Origin: Nitrososphaerales archaeon TH5895
GTDB lineage: Archaea; Thermoproteota; Nitrososphaeria; Nitrososphaerales; Nitrososphaeraceae
Direction of reading: 5' to 3'
DNA length: 20,404 nt
Assembly (NCBI GenBank): GCA_014523695.1
Contig: JAATVS010000091.1
Coordinates: 1 to 20,404 of the forward strand
The translations under genes were made by a program, and so were the position numbers. Under the pieces are notes generated by a model. That model saw nothing but the letters and a program-made list of their open reading frames with translations, searched no databases and was not told the origin of the DNA. Positions 1-7,210 of this stretch are shown here, in pieces (the first letter of the stretch is position 1; the number at the start of each line of letters is the position of its first letter).

Positions 1-33
1 GATCTACCATGGCGCAGTCATTGCCTATTTCTA

Positions 34-1002
34 TCACAAGTTTGTCAAGTTCAAGGGTGGATTAGCAGCCAACAGATAGCTAATGATGAGCATAATGCCG
101 GTAATTCGAGCAAGAATCAGAGTCGATCCCATAGCGACTAACAAATCTTTAGGAGATGATTTCTTTATCGCTTTTATCGCTTTGAGTAAATAAGGCGTGG
201 AAATAAAGCAGATCACCGAATAGCTTACAATCTGATTAAGCAGTATCCCCAATACAATTAGGATGTACGGAGATATAAGAAGAATAGGATACAACTTTAG
301 CGCCCGCTCTTTGCCAAGGCTAATAACAAGCGTTTTTCTTCCTTTTGACTTGTCTGCATCAAAGTCAGGGAATGACGTTACATACAAGACACAACTTGAT
401 AGTATCCCAACTATTATCCCGTTATAGAGAGGGATAATTTCAACTGAATTTGTTAGAACGAAGTATGTGCCGAAAACGATAAGAGCACCTTTGACGGCAA
501 CAAATGTTTCCCCTAGTCCATGGTAAACTAGTTTATTTGAATAAGTGTATACTGAAAAAACTGCTACTCCCAGAACTAGTCCCACTATCGGACCTCTTAA
601 GATTATAAAATAAATCCCTATTAAAGATCCCAAAATAAGGAACACTAAGCCAACAACGTAAACATGTTTTGCCTTAAGAAGACCACTGGGCAATACTCCT
701 GTACCCCCACTAAATTTTGTCCGTCTTGTGATTTTATCTATCCCTTTCACATAGTCCCAATAATCGTTCAAAAGGTCTATGCTGAGATGTAAAAACACTA
801 CGCCTGTAAGAATGAGAATAGTGTACGAAAAGTTGACCAGAGTAGTCTCATAGTAAACTATCGATACTCCGAGAAGAACCGCAATGATCGATGATAATAC
901 AAACCTTAATCTTAATATTCTAGACCAAGCAAACAATGGATTCCTAAGTTCCATCTCTTTTTTGTAGTCACCAAGCCATTCAGTCTTAATACTACCTTTC
1001 AC
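34..1002 (-). CDS. UbiA/MenA-family polyprenyltransferase
   Basis: Integral membrane prenyltransferase of the UbiA superfamily, which transfers a polyprenyl chain from its diphosphate to an aromatic acceptor. Two Mg-diphosphate motifs are visible: NDYWDYVKGID at residues 79-89 and DFDADKSKGRKT from residue 213. Between and after them are about eight hydrophobic segments, and the 322-residue length is normal. The LNDYWDY form resembles MenA (dihydroxynaphthoate prenyltransferase), so menaquinone synthesis is my first guess, but other acceptors are possible. The GTG at 1002 opens the frame. A TATA-like stretch lies only about 6 bp upstream of it (1003-1013), so the ATG at codon 17 (position 954) may be the true start. 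Divergent from birA. Family sure, substrate not. Confidence 0.85.
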   Translation of the reverse strand: MKGSIKTEWLGDYKKEMELRNPLFAWSRILRLRFVLSSIIAVLLGVSIVYYETTLVNFSYTILILTGVVFLHLSIDLLNDYWDYVKGIDKITRRTKFSGGTGVLPSGLLKAKHVYVVGLVFLILGSLIGIYFIILRGPIVGLVLGVAVFSVYTYSNKLVYHGLGETFVAVKGALIVFGTYFVLTNSVEIIPLYNGIIVGILSSCVLYVTSFPDFDADKSKGRKTLVISLGKERALKLYPILLISPYILIVLGILLNQIVSYSVICFISTPYLLKAIKAIKKSSPKDLLVAMGSTLILARITGIMLIISYLLAANPPLNLTNL

Positions 1003-1012
1003 AAATATAAAA

Positions 1013-1032
1013 TAGTGATCGCTATATCACTA
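1013..1032. promoter_or_regulatory. Inverted repeat in the ubiA-like/birA divergent promoter
   Basis: A perfect inverted repeat with 7-bp arms and a 6-bp spacer: TAGTGAT-CGCTAT-ATCACTA. It covers a TATA-like core (CTATATC, about 1022-1028) placed about 29 bp before the birA ATG at 1054. It also lies just upstream of the AT-rich box of the opposite gene. Such a site could be a repressor operator for one or both genes; no regulator is identified. Confidence 0.4.
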
Positions 1033-1053
1033 AACTTACAAGTGTAGACATTT

Positions 1054-1848
1054 ATGACCTTGGACTTGGCTCAATTAAGGGCGGCCATTAGTGGTTACGT
1101 TTTTGGGAAAGAGATCAGAAGTTACACAGCAATATCTTCAACCCAGGATTATGCGATCTCGGTTGCTGAAACTGATCCTTGCTCACATGGAATAGTGATA
1201 GTATCAGATTCTCAATTATTTGGACACGGTAGGAGAGGCAGAAAATGGATATCTCCACCTGGAGGATTGTGGTTCTCAGTCGTAACGAAGCAGGATATGA
1301 AGGCTAGTTCTTGTATATTTCTGTCTTATGCGATGTCTTTGGCAGTGTGTGAAACCATTTCAAGAAATTTCCACGTAGAGGGATACATTAAGTGGCCTAA
1401 TGATATTCTATTAAAGACAAAAAAAGTGGCCGGCATTCTGATAAGCTCTGCGGTTCAAGGCATGGACTTGGAATACTGTGTTGTGGGAGCAGGAATAAAT
1501 CTGAATTCAAAGCCGAAAGGGCTAAAAGGATCAACGTCATTGATCGATCATACTAAACAATCGTCGATTGGGTTAGAGCCCTTCCTAGCCTCTGTCCTTA
1601 TTCTTTTCAATCACTACTATGATGAAATAATGGCCGGGAATTGGGGATTGGTCACGAACCGTTGGAAATTTCGATGTCCCATGATGGGGAAAAGGGTTAA
1701 AGTACTATTGAATGGCGTCCAGTTGGACGGATTGGCCAGCGATATTGACTCAAACGGGTCACTGATTTTGATAACAACGGGTGGCGGGAAAGTCCTAATC
1801 TCAGATGCACAAGATGTAACAATTGAAAACCAAATAATCAAGCAATGA
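1054..1848 (+). CDS. birA: Biotin--protein ligase (monofunctional)
   Basis: Biotin protein ligase, which activates biotin as biotinyl-AMP and attaches it to the lysine of a biotin carboxyl carrier protein. Visible motifs are GHGRRGRKW (residues 57-65, biotinyl-AMP loop), KWPNDILL (113-120), KKVAGILI (123-130) and GAGINLN (145-151), followed by a small C-terminal barrel-like domain. There is no N-terminal helix-turn-helix, so unlike E. coli BirA it should be an enzyme only, not a repressor. The 264-residue length fits class I ligases. The ATG at 1054 lies about 29 bp after a TATA-like core, consistent with a leaderless transcript. Its target is probably the carrier subunit of acetyl/propionyl-CoA carboxylase, which is not in this window. 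Ends 6 bp from the convergent glycerate kinase. Confidence 0.95.
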   Translation: MTLDLAQLRAAISGYVFGKEIRSYTAISSTQDYAISVAETDPCSHGIVIVSDSQLFGHGRRGRKWISPPGGLWFSVVTKQDMKASSCIFLSYAMSLAVCETISRNFHVEGYIKWPNDILLKTKKVAGILISSAVQGMDLEYCVVGAGINLNSKPKGLKGSTSLIDHTKQSSIGLEPFLASVLILFNHYYDEIMAGNWGLVTNRWKFRCPMMGKRVKVLLNGVQLDGLASDIDSNGSLILITTGGGKVLISDAQDVTIENQIIKQ

Positions 1849-1854
1849 CTGTAT

Positions 1855-3336
1855 CTAGTCACTGTTCCCATTTGTTAACCTACATATCACATTCAAATCA
1901 TTCACATTGGTCAGCGTCTTCCCGGTCATTATTTGGAAACCCAACATCTTAAATGCCGTATTGCTATCATGATTTTCTAGATGCCTTCGCAAATCTTCCA
2001 TTATATCTGGCTTATCGCGACTCACCATTGTTGTGGTAATCAGTGCTCCAGCTGCCGTTGAATTTCCATCTATCCCATCCGTCCCTACGCAACAAATAGA
2101 GACATCCTGACCAGATGAAATTTCAAGCGACAATAATGCATTTAAAGCAGCTTCCTGATTCCGACCACCGATTCCATTGTTGCCTTCCTTGTTTAGCCTG
2201 ACCGTTGTTTCTCCTCCAAGTACAATAGCAAATGGGAAAGACAACGATCTCATTCCATTCGCCAACATGGAGAGCCATTTGCCGTGTTTGGCAGCATCGC
2301 CGTCAAAATGAGAACCGAGTACTAATGTATCTATTTTTTTTGACTTCAAATATTGGGAAGCTGCGATACAAGCCGTCGCGTTATTGCCAATTATGGCGTA
2401 CTCCGTATTTCTGTGAAATTCTGGAGTTTTTCGAGGGCGATCGTTCGTCTCGAATTTGATTCCATTCACTATAACCTTCCGAATTCTCTTCAGGTGTAAG
2501 TTATCAACATCCCAAATATCATATTTTGACAATATTCTCTTTGCATCGATAAATAAAGAATGATTAGGATATGTGGGACCTGATGCAATCGTCTGGATTT
2601 CATCACCGATTACGTCGGAAATTATAAGAGTCAAAAAGGTAGTTGAAGGTGGAGAAAATCGGATCAACTTCCCACCCTTTACCTGTGATAGGTGCATTCG
2701 TACTACATTTAATTCTTGGATTGAAGCTCCTGACGCTAGCAATGATTGTGTAACATGCCTCTTGTCATCCAAGGTGATCCCTCTAATGGGAAGAGACAAA
2801 AGTGCAGATCCTCCTCCTGATAGCAATACAAATATTAGGTCCGTAGGCTTAGCCCGCCGAAGAATATTCACAATTTTTTTGGTACCCTTAATCCCGTTTG
2901 CGTCAGGCAAGGGATGCCCAGCCTCAATTACATCAATATCAGGGATCTTTCTTGAAGTCCCGTACGGAGTGATTATCGATCCCGAAACTTTCGAGGACTT
3001 CGCCTTACCTACAGGTAGGGCCTCTACCAACCCCACTGCCATAGGCACGGACGCCTTTCCTGCGCCAACTATATAGATCTTATCATACCTGGTTAAATCA
3101 AATGTCATTTTCTCATGTCTAATACCCGATACTATCATTCTGCCTTGTTTCCTGTTAACGGCCGTTGAAATCAATTTCGCCGGTTCGACCCGTGCAATGG
3201 CTGCTTCTACCGCGGACAAAACGAATTTACTTGAAGTTAGCCCGTGACACCTTTTCAAAATGGAATTCTTGTTGCGAATAACTGAAACTGTCAACCTATT
3301 TCTTGATGATATAGAGTAGAACAATCTAGATATCAA
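1855..3336 (-). CDS. gckA: Glycerate 2-kinase (MOFRL family)
   Basis: Glycerate kinase of the GckA/MOFRL type, which phosphorylates D-glycerate with ATP; characterised archaeal members form 2-phosphoglycerate. Family signatures are IYIVGAGKAS near residue 90, the glycine-rich LLSGGGSALL near 171, NVVRMHLSQVKGG, IISDVIGD and, in the C-terminal MOFRL domain, GGRNQEAAL followed by VGTDGIDGNSTAAGA. The frame opens with TTG at 3336 and is some 20-40 residues longer at the N-terminus than most homologues I know. The conserved part begins around VIRNKNSIL, so a start at the in-frame TTG at 3294 is plausible. Substrate supply (glycine/serine turnover or sugar breakdown) cannot be told from the neighbours. 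Convergent with birA. Confidence 0.93.
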   Translation of the reverse strand: MISRLFYSISSRNRLTVSVIRNKNSILKRCHGLTSSKFVLSAVEAAIARVEPAKLISTAVNRKQGRMIVSGIRHEKMTFDLTRYDKIYIVGAGKASVPMAVGLVEALPVGKAKSSKVSGSIITPYGTSRKIPDIDVIEAGHPLPDANGIKGTKKIVNILRRAKPTDLIFVLLSGGGSALLSLPIRGITLDDKRHVTQSLLASGASIQELNVVRMHLSQVKGGKLIRFSPPSTTFLTLIISDVIGDEIQTIASGPTYPNHSLFIDAKRILSKYDIWDVDNLHLKRIRKVIVNGIKFETNDRPRKTPEFHRNTEYAIIGNNATACIAASQYLKSKKIDTLVLGSHFDGDAAKHGKWLSMLANGMRSLSFPFAIVLGGETTVRLNKEGNNGIGGRNQEAALNALLSLEISSGQDVSICCVGTDGIDGNSTAAGALITTTMVSRDKPDIMEDLRRHLENHDSNTAFKMLGFQIMTGKTLTNVNDLNVICRLTNGNSD

Positions 3337-3525
3337 GATTATCCTTCCGATTGTGAATTTTCTTGAATCTCATTGTAAAAAAAATGCGAGAAAAACCTTA
3401 GCAAATTAGCTTTACGCTTTAAAATCCTTACAATTCATTTCAATAGTTTGCTGAACGACTCAGGATTTTCATGAAGCACATTTACAGTTTCCAATTTTTC
3501 TCAAGATACATTAATCTAGGAATTG

Positions 3526-3909
3526 ATGTTGAGATATTATGCTCGTGCTAATGAAATGGTTCTGGATCTTAAATTGAAAGGTCTATCTGGAAGAAGGGGG
3601 CTAATGTTTGTTTCTTATTATGGGAGATCACGGGCGTTTATCGGCAACTACAGTTCGTGGAGAGAGTTCAATTCGGATGGTCGGATTGCTGAGATAGCTA
3701 GTTCTCTATTAAGCCATGAAACGTTACATCTTACGCTAAATAAAATATCTTTTAGTGCATCTGCGCAGTTAGATGAACTCTTTGGTCAATCAAACTATTG
3801 GGAGAGGTATACCCATGGATTAGGCGATCTTGAAAATTGGCAAAGCCATACTATCCCCCTCTCAAAGAACGCAGGAAAGGGTGCCAGAAGAAGGAATAAG
3901 AAGAAATAG
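3526..3909 (+). CDS. Small protein with HETLH zincin-like motif, function unknown
   Basis: I do not recognise this 127-residue protein. The middle contains SHETLH (residues 63-68), matching the HExxH zinc-ligand/catalytic motif of zincin metallopeptidases and sitting in a helix-like stretch. It is followed by LDELFG (82-87), whose acidic residues could give a third ligand 14-16 residues on. The N-terminal half is tyrosine/arginine-rich with beta-like stretches. The C-terminus is a basic tail rich in Arg, Lys and Gly (117-127), perhaps for nucleic-acid or membrane contact. No signal peptide or membrane segment. TTG at 3523 immediately precedes the ATG at 3526; I prefer the ATG. It stands alone between a divergent kinase and trpE. 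Peptidase activity is only a suggestion from the motif. Confidence 0.65.
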   Translation: MLRYYARANEMVLDLKLKGLSGRRGLMFVSYYGRSRAFIGNYSSWREFNSDGRIAEIASSLLSHETLHLTLNKISFSASAQLDELFGQSNYWERYTHGLGDLENWQSHTIPLSKNAGKGARRRNKKK

Positions 3910-3937
3910 CAAATTGATATGAAGGTTAAAGTACCGC

Positions 3938-3977
3938 ATTCAATCCATGTTCGGCCCAGTTAAGATGGGCATTGAAT
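3938..3977. repeat. Nested inverted repeat upstream of trpE
   Basis: Two inverted-repeat pairs nest in this 40-bp stretch: outer arms ATTCAAT (3938-3944) and ATTGAAT (3971-3977), inner arms GCCCA (3954-3958) and TGGGC (3966-3970) around a 7-nt loop. It lies 29 bp after the HETLH gene and about 100 bp before the trpE promoter, so it could end the first transcript or act as a regulatory element. Confidence 0.35.
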
Positions 3978-4078
3978 TTAAATTAAGAGCAAGGGCTCGC
4001 TGTTATAATATGCAGCAATGGTTTTCTTCTGAAAATCAGTTGATCCACTTCGAACATGTAAATTTGAACCCCATTGAA

Positions 4079-4087
4079 AATAAATAT
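4079..4087 (+). promoter_or_regulatory. TATA-like box of trpE
   Basis: AATAAATAT centred about 31 bp upstream of the trpE TTG at 4114. This is archaeal promoter spacing for an almost leaderless transcript, and it supports TTG as the start codon. Confidence 0.45.
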
Positions 4088-4113
4088 GGTCCGTATTCCA
4101 TCTAAAGCAAATT

Positions 4114-5532
4114 TTGTATCCAAAGAGGGAAAAGGATCTCCATTTTGTCAGGATTGACGTAAGTGCTGATCAATTCAAAATATTTAAGAGAATATACAAG
4201 AATTTTGATACCGTTTTCCTGTTAGAATCGTTACAAGGCCCAAAGGAATTATCTGAAATCTCTGTAATTGGCTTTGACCCAGGGAGCACAGTCATAATCG
4301 AAAATAATAGCGTTATTGTGAAAAAGGGCGATAAATCAAGTCATTATGATGAAGCAGATGACCTCTTGTCGCCTATCAAGGGTATTCTCCCACGCGTAAA
4401 GGATCAACGCTTTCGGTACGTTGGCGGGGCAGTCGGATATGTCTCGTATGATGCCGTCAATTCTTGGGAAAATCTAAGGACGAAGACTAAGAAGAAGAGA
4501 TCCCTTTCAGACACCTTCCCAACGCTTGATTTCGGAATTTATACTGATGGGATCATAGTGGATCACTCAGCAAACAAGGTCTACTACTTTTATCAGGGAA
4601 AATCCTCACGTTCAGATAAAGTAACCAAGTTTCTTAAGGATCATAACGAAGAGGAAGATGGTAAGGAGCAGTTAAATTTCTCTTTGCCTGTTAATAATGT
4701 CTCAAGGAATGAATACATGGATATGGTCAAAAAGGCGAAGGACTTTATCTATAGAGGCGATATTTTCCAGGTCGTTTTATCTCGAAATTTGCGGTTTAGG
4801 TTTAAAGGCGATCCGCTATGCGTTTATGAAAGTTTAAGAAGGATCAACCCATCTCCGTATATGTATTTTTTAAGGACTAGTCGCGGAATCCAGATTATTG
4901 GATCCAGCCCGGAGATGCTATTGCGTGTGTCAAAGGGCTATCTGGAGACGTATCCAATTGCTGGTACTAGGCCCGTTGTTCCCGAACCTGAGATGAACGA
5001 AAAGTTCAGAAGAGAACTCATTAATGACAGGAAGGAAATTGCCGAGCATACCATGTTAGTAGATTTGGCTAGAAACGATGTTGGTAGAGTTAGCAAGTAT
5101 GGGTCTGTAAATGTCAAAGACTTGATGGCAGTAAGACGGTTTAGTCACGTTCAACACCTGGTGACTCATGTATCAGGCTCATTACGAAATTCATATGATC
5201 AGTTTGATGCTTTTAAAGCTCTTTTTCCAGCGGGGACAGTCTCGGGTGCACCTAAGGTGCGGGCAATGGAAATTATAAACGGATTGGAGCCTTCGAGAAG
5301 AGGTCCTTATGCAGGCGCATTAGGATACTTTTCTTCGAACGGCTCATGTGATTTCGCAATTATACTCCGATCGCTTTTCATGCGGGGTAATGAAGCCTAT
5401 TCCCAAGCGGGCGCAGGAATTGTGATGGAATCAGATCCCCTCACTGAGTGGAATGAAACAGAGCAGAAGTTAGATGCCATCCTTCTAGCTTTGCATGATT
5501 CGAAGGCATTCAAGATGGAATTTGGCAACTGA
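4114..5532 (+). CDS. trpE: Anthranilate synthase component I
   Basis: Chorismate-utilising subunit of anthranilate synthase, first committed step of tryptophan synthesis, working with the glutamine amidotransferase TrpG. N-terminal regulatory region: LLES (36-39) with the serine of the tryptophan-feedback site and a following SEISVIGFDP. Catalytic domain: GGAVGYVSYD, then RGDIFQVVLSR, GSSPEML, YPIAGTRP, DLARNDVGRV, VSGAPKVRAMEII and AGAGIV, all in the expected order. The 472 residues are full length. Starts at TTG. No trpG or other trp gene is adjacent in this window, so partners must be encoded elsewhere. The intact LLES motif suggests normal tryptophan feedback inhibition. PabB is the main alternative, but the feedback motif and the glycine/threonine-rich active site favour TrpE. 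Confidence 0.95.
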   Translation: MYPKREKDLHFVRIDVSADQFKIFKRIYKNFDTVFLLESLQGPKELSEISVIGFDPGSTVIIENNSVIVKKGDKSSHYDEADDLLSPIKGILPRVKDQRFRYVGGAVGYVSYDAVNSWENLRTKTKKKRSLSDTFPTLDFGIYTDGIIVDHSANKVYYFYQGKSSRSDKVTKFLKDHNEEEDGKEQLNFSLPVNNVSRNEYMDMVKKAKDFIYRGDIFQVVLSRNLRFRFKGDPLCVYESLRRINPSPYMYFLRTSRGIQIIGSSPEMLLRVSKGYLETYPIAGTRPVVPEPEMNEKFRRELINDRKEIAEHTMLVDLARNDVGRVSKYGSVNVKDLMAVRRFSHVQHLVTHVSGSLRNSYDQFDAFKALFPAGTVSGAPKVRAMEIINGLEPSRRGPYAGALGYFSSNGSCDFAIILRSLFMRGNEAYSQAGAGIVMESDPLTEWNETEQKLDAILLALHDSKAFKMEFGN

Positions 5533-5548
5533 TAATACTGTTTTCTTT

Positions 5549-5576
5549 AAAAAGCCCATTTACATTTAGGCTTTTT
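5549..5576. terminator. Bidirectional terminator-like hairpin, trpE / zinc-ribbon gene
   Basis: Perfect 8-bp inverted repeat AAAAAGCC / GGCTTTTT around a 12-nt loop, giving a T-run after the stem on either strand. It lies between convergent genes, and the right arm overlaps the end of the minus-strand zinc-ribbon gene. Archaeal termination mainly uses T-runs, so the T stretches may matter more than the stem. Confidence 0.55.
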
Positions 5577-5736
5577 CCATATGTAATTCAAAATCGGACG
5601 GGTTCAAGCTTACGCCGCATGTGTTGCATCTTCCACTAAATGGCCTTAATACATCTTTGATAGATTTCACATTGATGATTCTATAGATCCTACCCCCACA
5701 TTTTTCACATACTATTTCTATTGAAGGAAATGACAT
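5566..5736 (-). CDS. Zinc-ribbon microprotein (56 aa)
   Basis: A 56-residue ORF missed by usual length cut-offs. It holds a four-cysteine zinc ribbon: C-x2-C (CEKC, residues 10-13) and C-x2-C (CNTC, 37-40), separated by a 23-residue beta-rich linker, then a short tail. Such proteins in archaea often bind zinc structurally and may contact nucleic acid or partner proteins, but I do not recognise a named family. Start is ATG at 5736, with an AT-rich box about 30 bp upstream on the minus strand. The stop lies inside the terminator-like hairpin shared with trpE. Coding status rests on the paired cysteine knuckles, which are unlikely by chance in so short a frame. Confidence 0.7.
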   Translation of the reverse strand: MSFPSIEIVCEKCGGRIYRIINVKSIKDVLRPFSGRCNTCGVSLNPSDFELHMEKA

Positions 5737-5829
5737 TAAGAGCTATCTATATTCATGAATACCGAAATATGAAATGATTTGTAAATTATCTTAAACTTTT
5801 TGCTATTATTATGCTATAGGAAAATGCAA

Positions 5830-5841
5830 AAGTCATGACTT
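5830..5841. repeat. Perfect 12-bp palindrome between divergent microprotein genes
   Basis: AAGTCATGACTT reads the same on both strands. It sits in the roughly 180-bp gap between the minus-strand zinc-ribbon gene and the plus-strand YHS-like gene, where a dimeric regulator could bind. No regulator is known. Confidence 0.3.
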
Positions 5842-5917
5842 CTTATGACCTCATACAATCGAGCTGGTGAATAAGGCGACGAAAGAATAAATAACAAACC
5901 TAGTTTTATTACACTTC

Positions 5918-6067
5918 TTGCCTCTGGATCCTGTGTGTGGGATAGAATTGTCACAAGAGCTGGCAATCCCCCTGAACTATCGTGGCAAAGAATATTTTTT
6001 CTGTTGCGAAGGGTGTAAGAGCATCTTTACCAGAAAGCCTAAAAAGTATTCAGGAGGGAATGTTTGA
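5918..6067 (+). CDS. YHS/TRASH-like metal-binding microprotein (49 aa)
   Basis: A 49-residue ORF beginning with TTG and containing DPVCG (residues 4-8), then a tyrosine-containing beta hairpin ending in YFFCCEGC (residues 26-33) and FTRKPKKY. DPVCGM...Y.FC...C...F...P.KY is the signature of YHS domains (close to TRASH), small treble-clef metal-binding modules found alone or fused to copper ATPases and reductases. Here it stands alone. The usual Met after DPVCG is Ile, and two extra cysteines flank the knuckle. An AT-rich box (GAATAAATAA, 5885-5894) is about 28 bp before the TTG, consistent with a leaderless message; an in-frame stop upstream (5888-5890) rules out a longer protein. Likely role: metal sensing or trafficking, by family analogy. 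Confidence 0.72.
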   Translation: MPLDPVCGIELSQELAIPLNYRGKEYFFCCEGCKSIFTRKPKKYSGGNV

Positions 6068-6131
6068 GAATAATTTACGATACGACAGATTTTAGAAATA
6101 TGCTTATGTCCAACAAGAATTGTGATCTTTC

Positions 6132-7172
6132 ATGAAGGCAGTTTTTGTTGCATCTCCTGAAGGAGTGATTGTAAAGGATGTTTCAGCACCATACCCAAAA
6201 GATGATGAAATTGTAGTACGAATGAAAGTTTGCGGCTTGTGTGGCTCTGACCTAGAGAAAACCACAATTTCGTATGGCATGGGTTCGACCAGATTGGGTC
6301 ATGAACCAGTCGGCGAGATAGCCAAGGTGGGAAATAATGTTACCGGCTTCAAGGAAATGGAACGAGTCTTTACCCATCATCATGTTCCATGTTATTCATG
6401 CTATTACTGCTCTCATAACGCCGAAACGATGTGTGATTCGTATCAATTAAACAATTTGGAACCATGTGGTTTATCTGAAGAGTTCCTAGTGTCATCTATG
6501 CACATCCAACGAGGAGGAGTTCTGAAACTCCCAACATCTGTGACTGATGAAGAGGCTTCACTGATCGAACCTCTGGCCTGTTGTATTAGAGCCCTCAACA
6601 AGTGTGACTTAAAGGGTATCGATGATATCGTAATCATGGGAGCTGGACCCGTAGGTATAATGAATGCCCTGTTGGCTAGGGATGCTGGAGTCAAAAGAGT
6701 AGTATTGATTGATCCTAATGAATTCAGGTTGGATTTCGGCAAAAGGATGGGATTTGAGGTTCTGCATCCAATTAATGACGAGGAGAAAACAAGGAGCATC
6801 AAGGATGTTCTTTCCGGTAGAGGAGCAGACCTTGTTGTTGTTGCGACAGGCAACCAAAACGCGTTTATTCAGTCCTTAAAAATGTTAAGAAAGGGCGGAT
6901 CAATCGTTCTCTTTGGTGTACCTGCAAGATCGTCCTTTGTAAATATTGATCTTTCATTTCTTTATGCCAACGAGATTTCGATCCTATCTTCGTATGCGGC
7001 GACTGAGATAGAAACCAATCGAGCACTAAAACTTCTAGCCGATAGACGTTTGAACTTTGGAAGTCTAATAACACATCAATTTAACCTAGAAAACTCGGAA
7101 TCGGCGTTTAGGTGTGCTCATGATGCAGTTGATGCTATGAAGGTGGTGATAGTCAATGAGAAAAAGAAATAA
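6132..7172 (+). CDS. Zinc-dependent medium-chain alcohol/polyol dehydrogenase
   Basis: MDR-superfamily NAD(P)-dependent dehydrogenase of the sorbitol/threonine/galactitol-phosphate dehydrogenase type. The catalytic zinc site is suggested by CGLCGSD (first Cys near 34), GHEP (near 57) and the EPLAC region. The structural zinc lobe is complete: C-x2-C-x2-C-x7-C in PCYSCYYCSHNAETMC. The Rossmann motif GAGPVG is followed by an Asp (LIDPN) at the end of the second strand, which favours NAD over NADP. At 346 residues it is full length. The ATG at 6132 begins directly at the first conserved strand. The LsrF-like aldolase follows after 38 bp, so the two probably act on linked sugar-phosphate-like substrates. 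Exact substrate unknown. Confidence 0.88.
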   Translation: MKAVFVASPEGVIVKDVSAPYPKDDEIVVRMKVCGLCGSDLEKTTISYGMGSTRLGHEPVGEIAKVGNNVTGFKEMERVFTHHHVPCYSCYYCSHNAETMCDSYQLNNLEPCGLSEEFLVSSMHIQRGGVLKLPTSVTDEEASLIEPLACCIRALNKCDLKGIDDIVIMGAGPVGIMNALLARDAGVKRVVLIDPNEFRLDFGKRMGFEVLHPINDEEKTRSIKDVLSGRGADLVVVATGNQNAFIQSLKMLRKGGSIVLFGVPARSSFVNIDLSFLYANEISILSSYAATEIETNRALKLLADRRLNFGSLITHQFNLENSESAFRCAHDAVDAMKVVIVNEKKK

Positions 7173-7210
7173 TAGGGTCTATTAGTCGTTCTGTATAAGC
7201 TAGAAGAATT

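Noticed and set aside
1..33. Possible end or start of another gene at the window edge
   Set aside because: Too short; no frame gives a recognisable protein segment.
1222..1248. His instead of Arg in the GRGRRG loop of biotin ligase (GHGRRG)
   Set aside because: At first it looked like an active-site change, but GHGR also occurs in archaeal ligases such as that of Pyrococcus, so it is a family variant.
2573..3076. 167-codon plus-strand ORF
   Set aside because: Entirely antisense to the conserved glycerate kinase; composition reflects the complementary codons and it shows no motif.
3947..4105. 52-codon ORF before trpE as a real gene
   Set aside because: No recognisable motif, overlaps the trpE TATA box, lacks its own promoter. 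Kept only as a low-interest observation.
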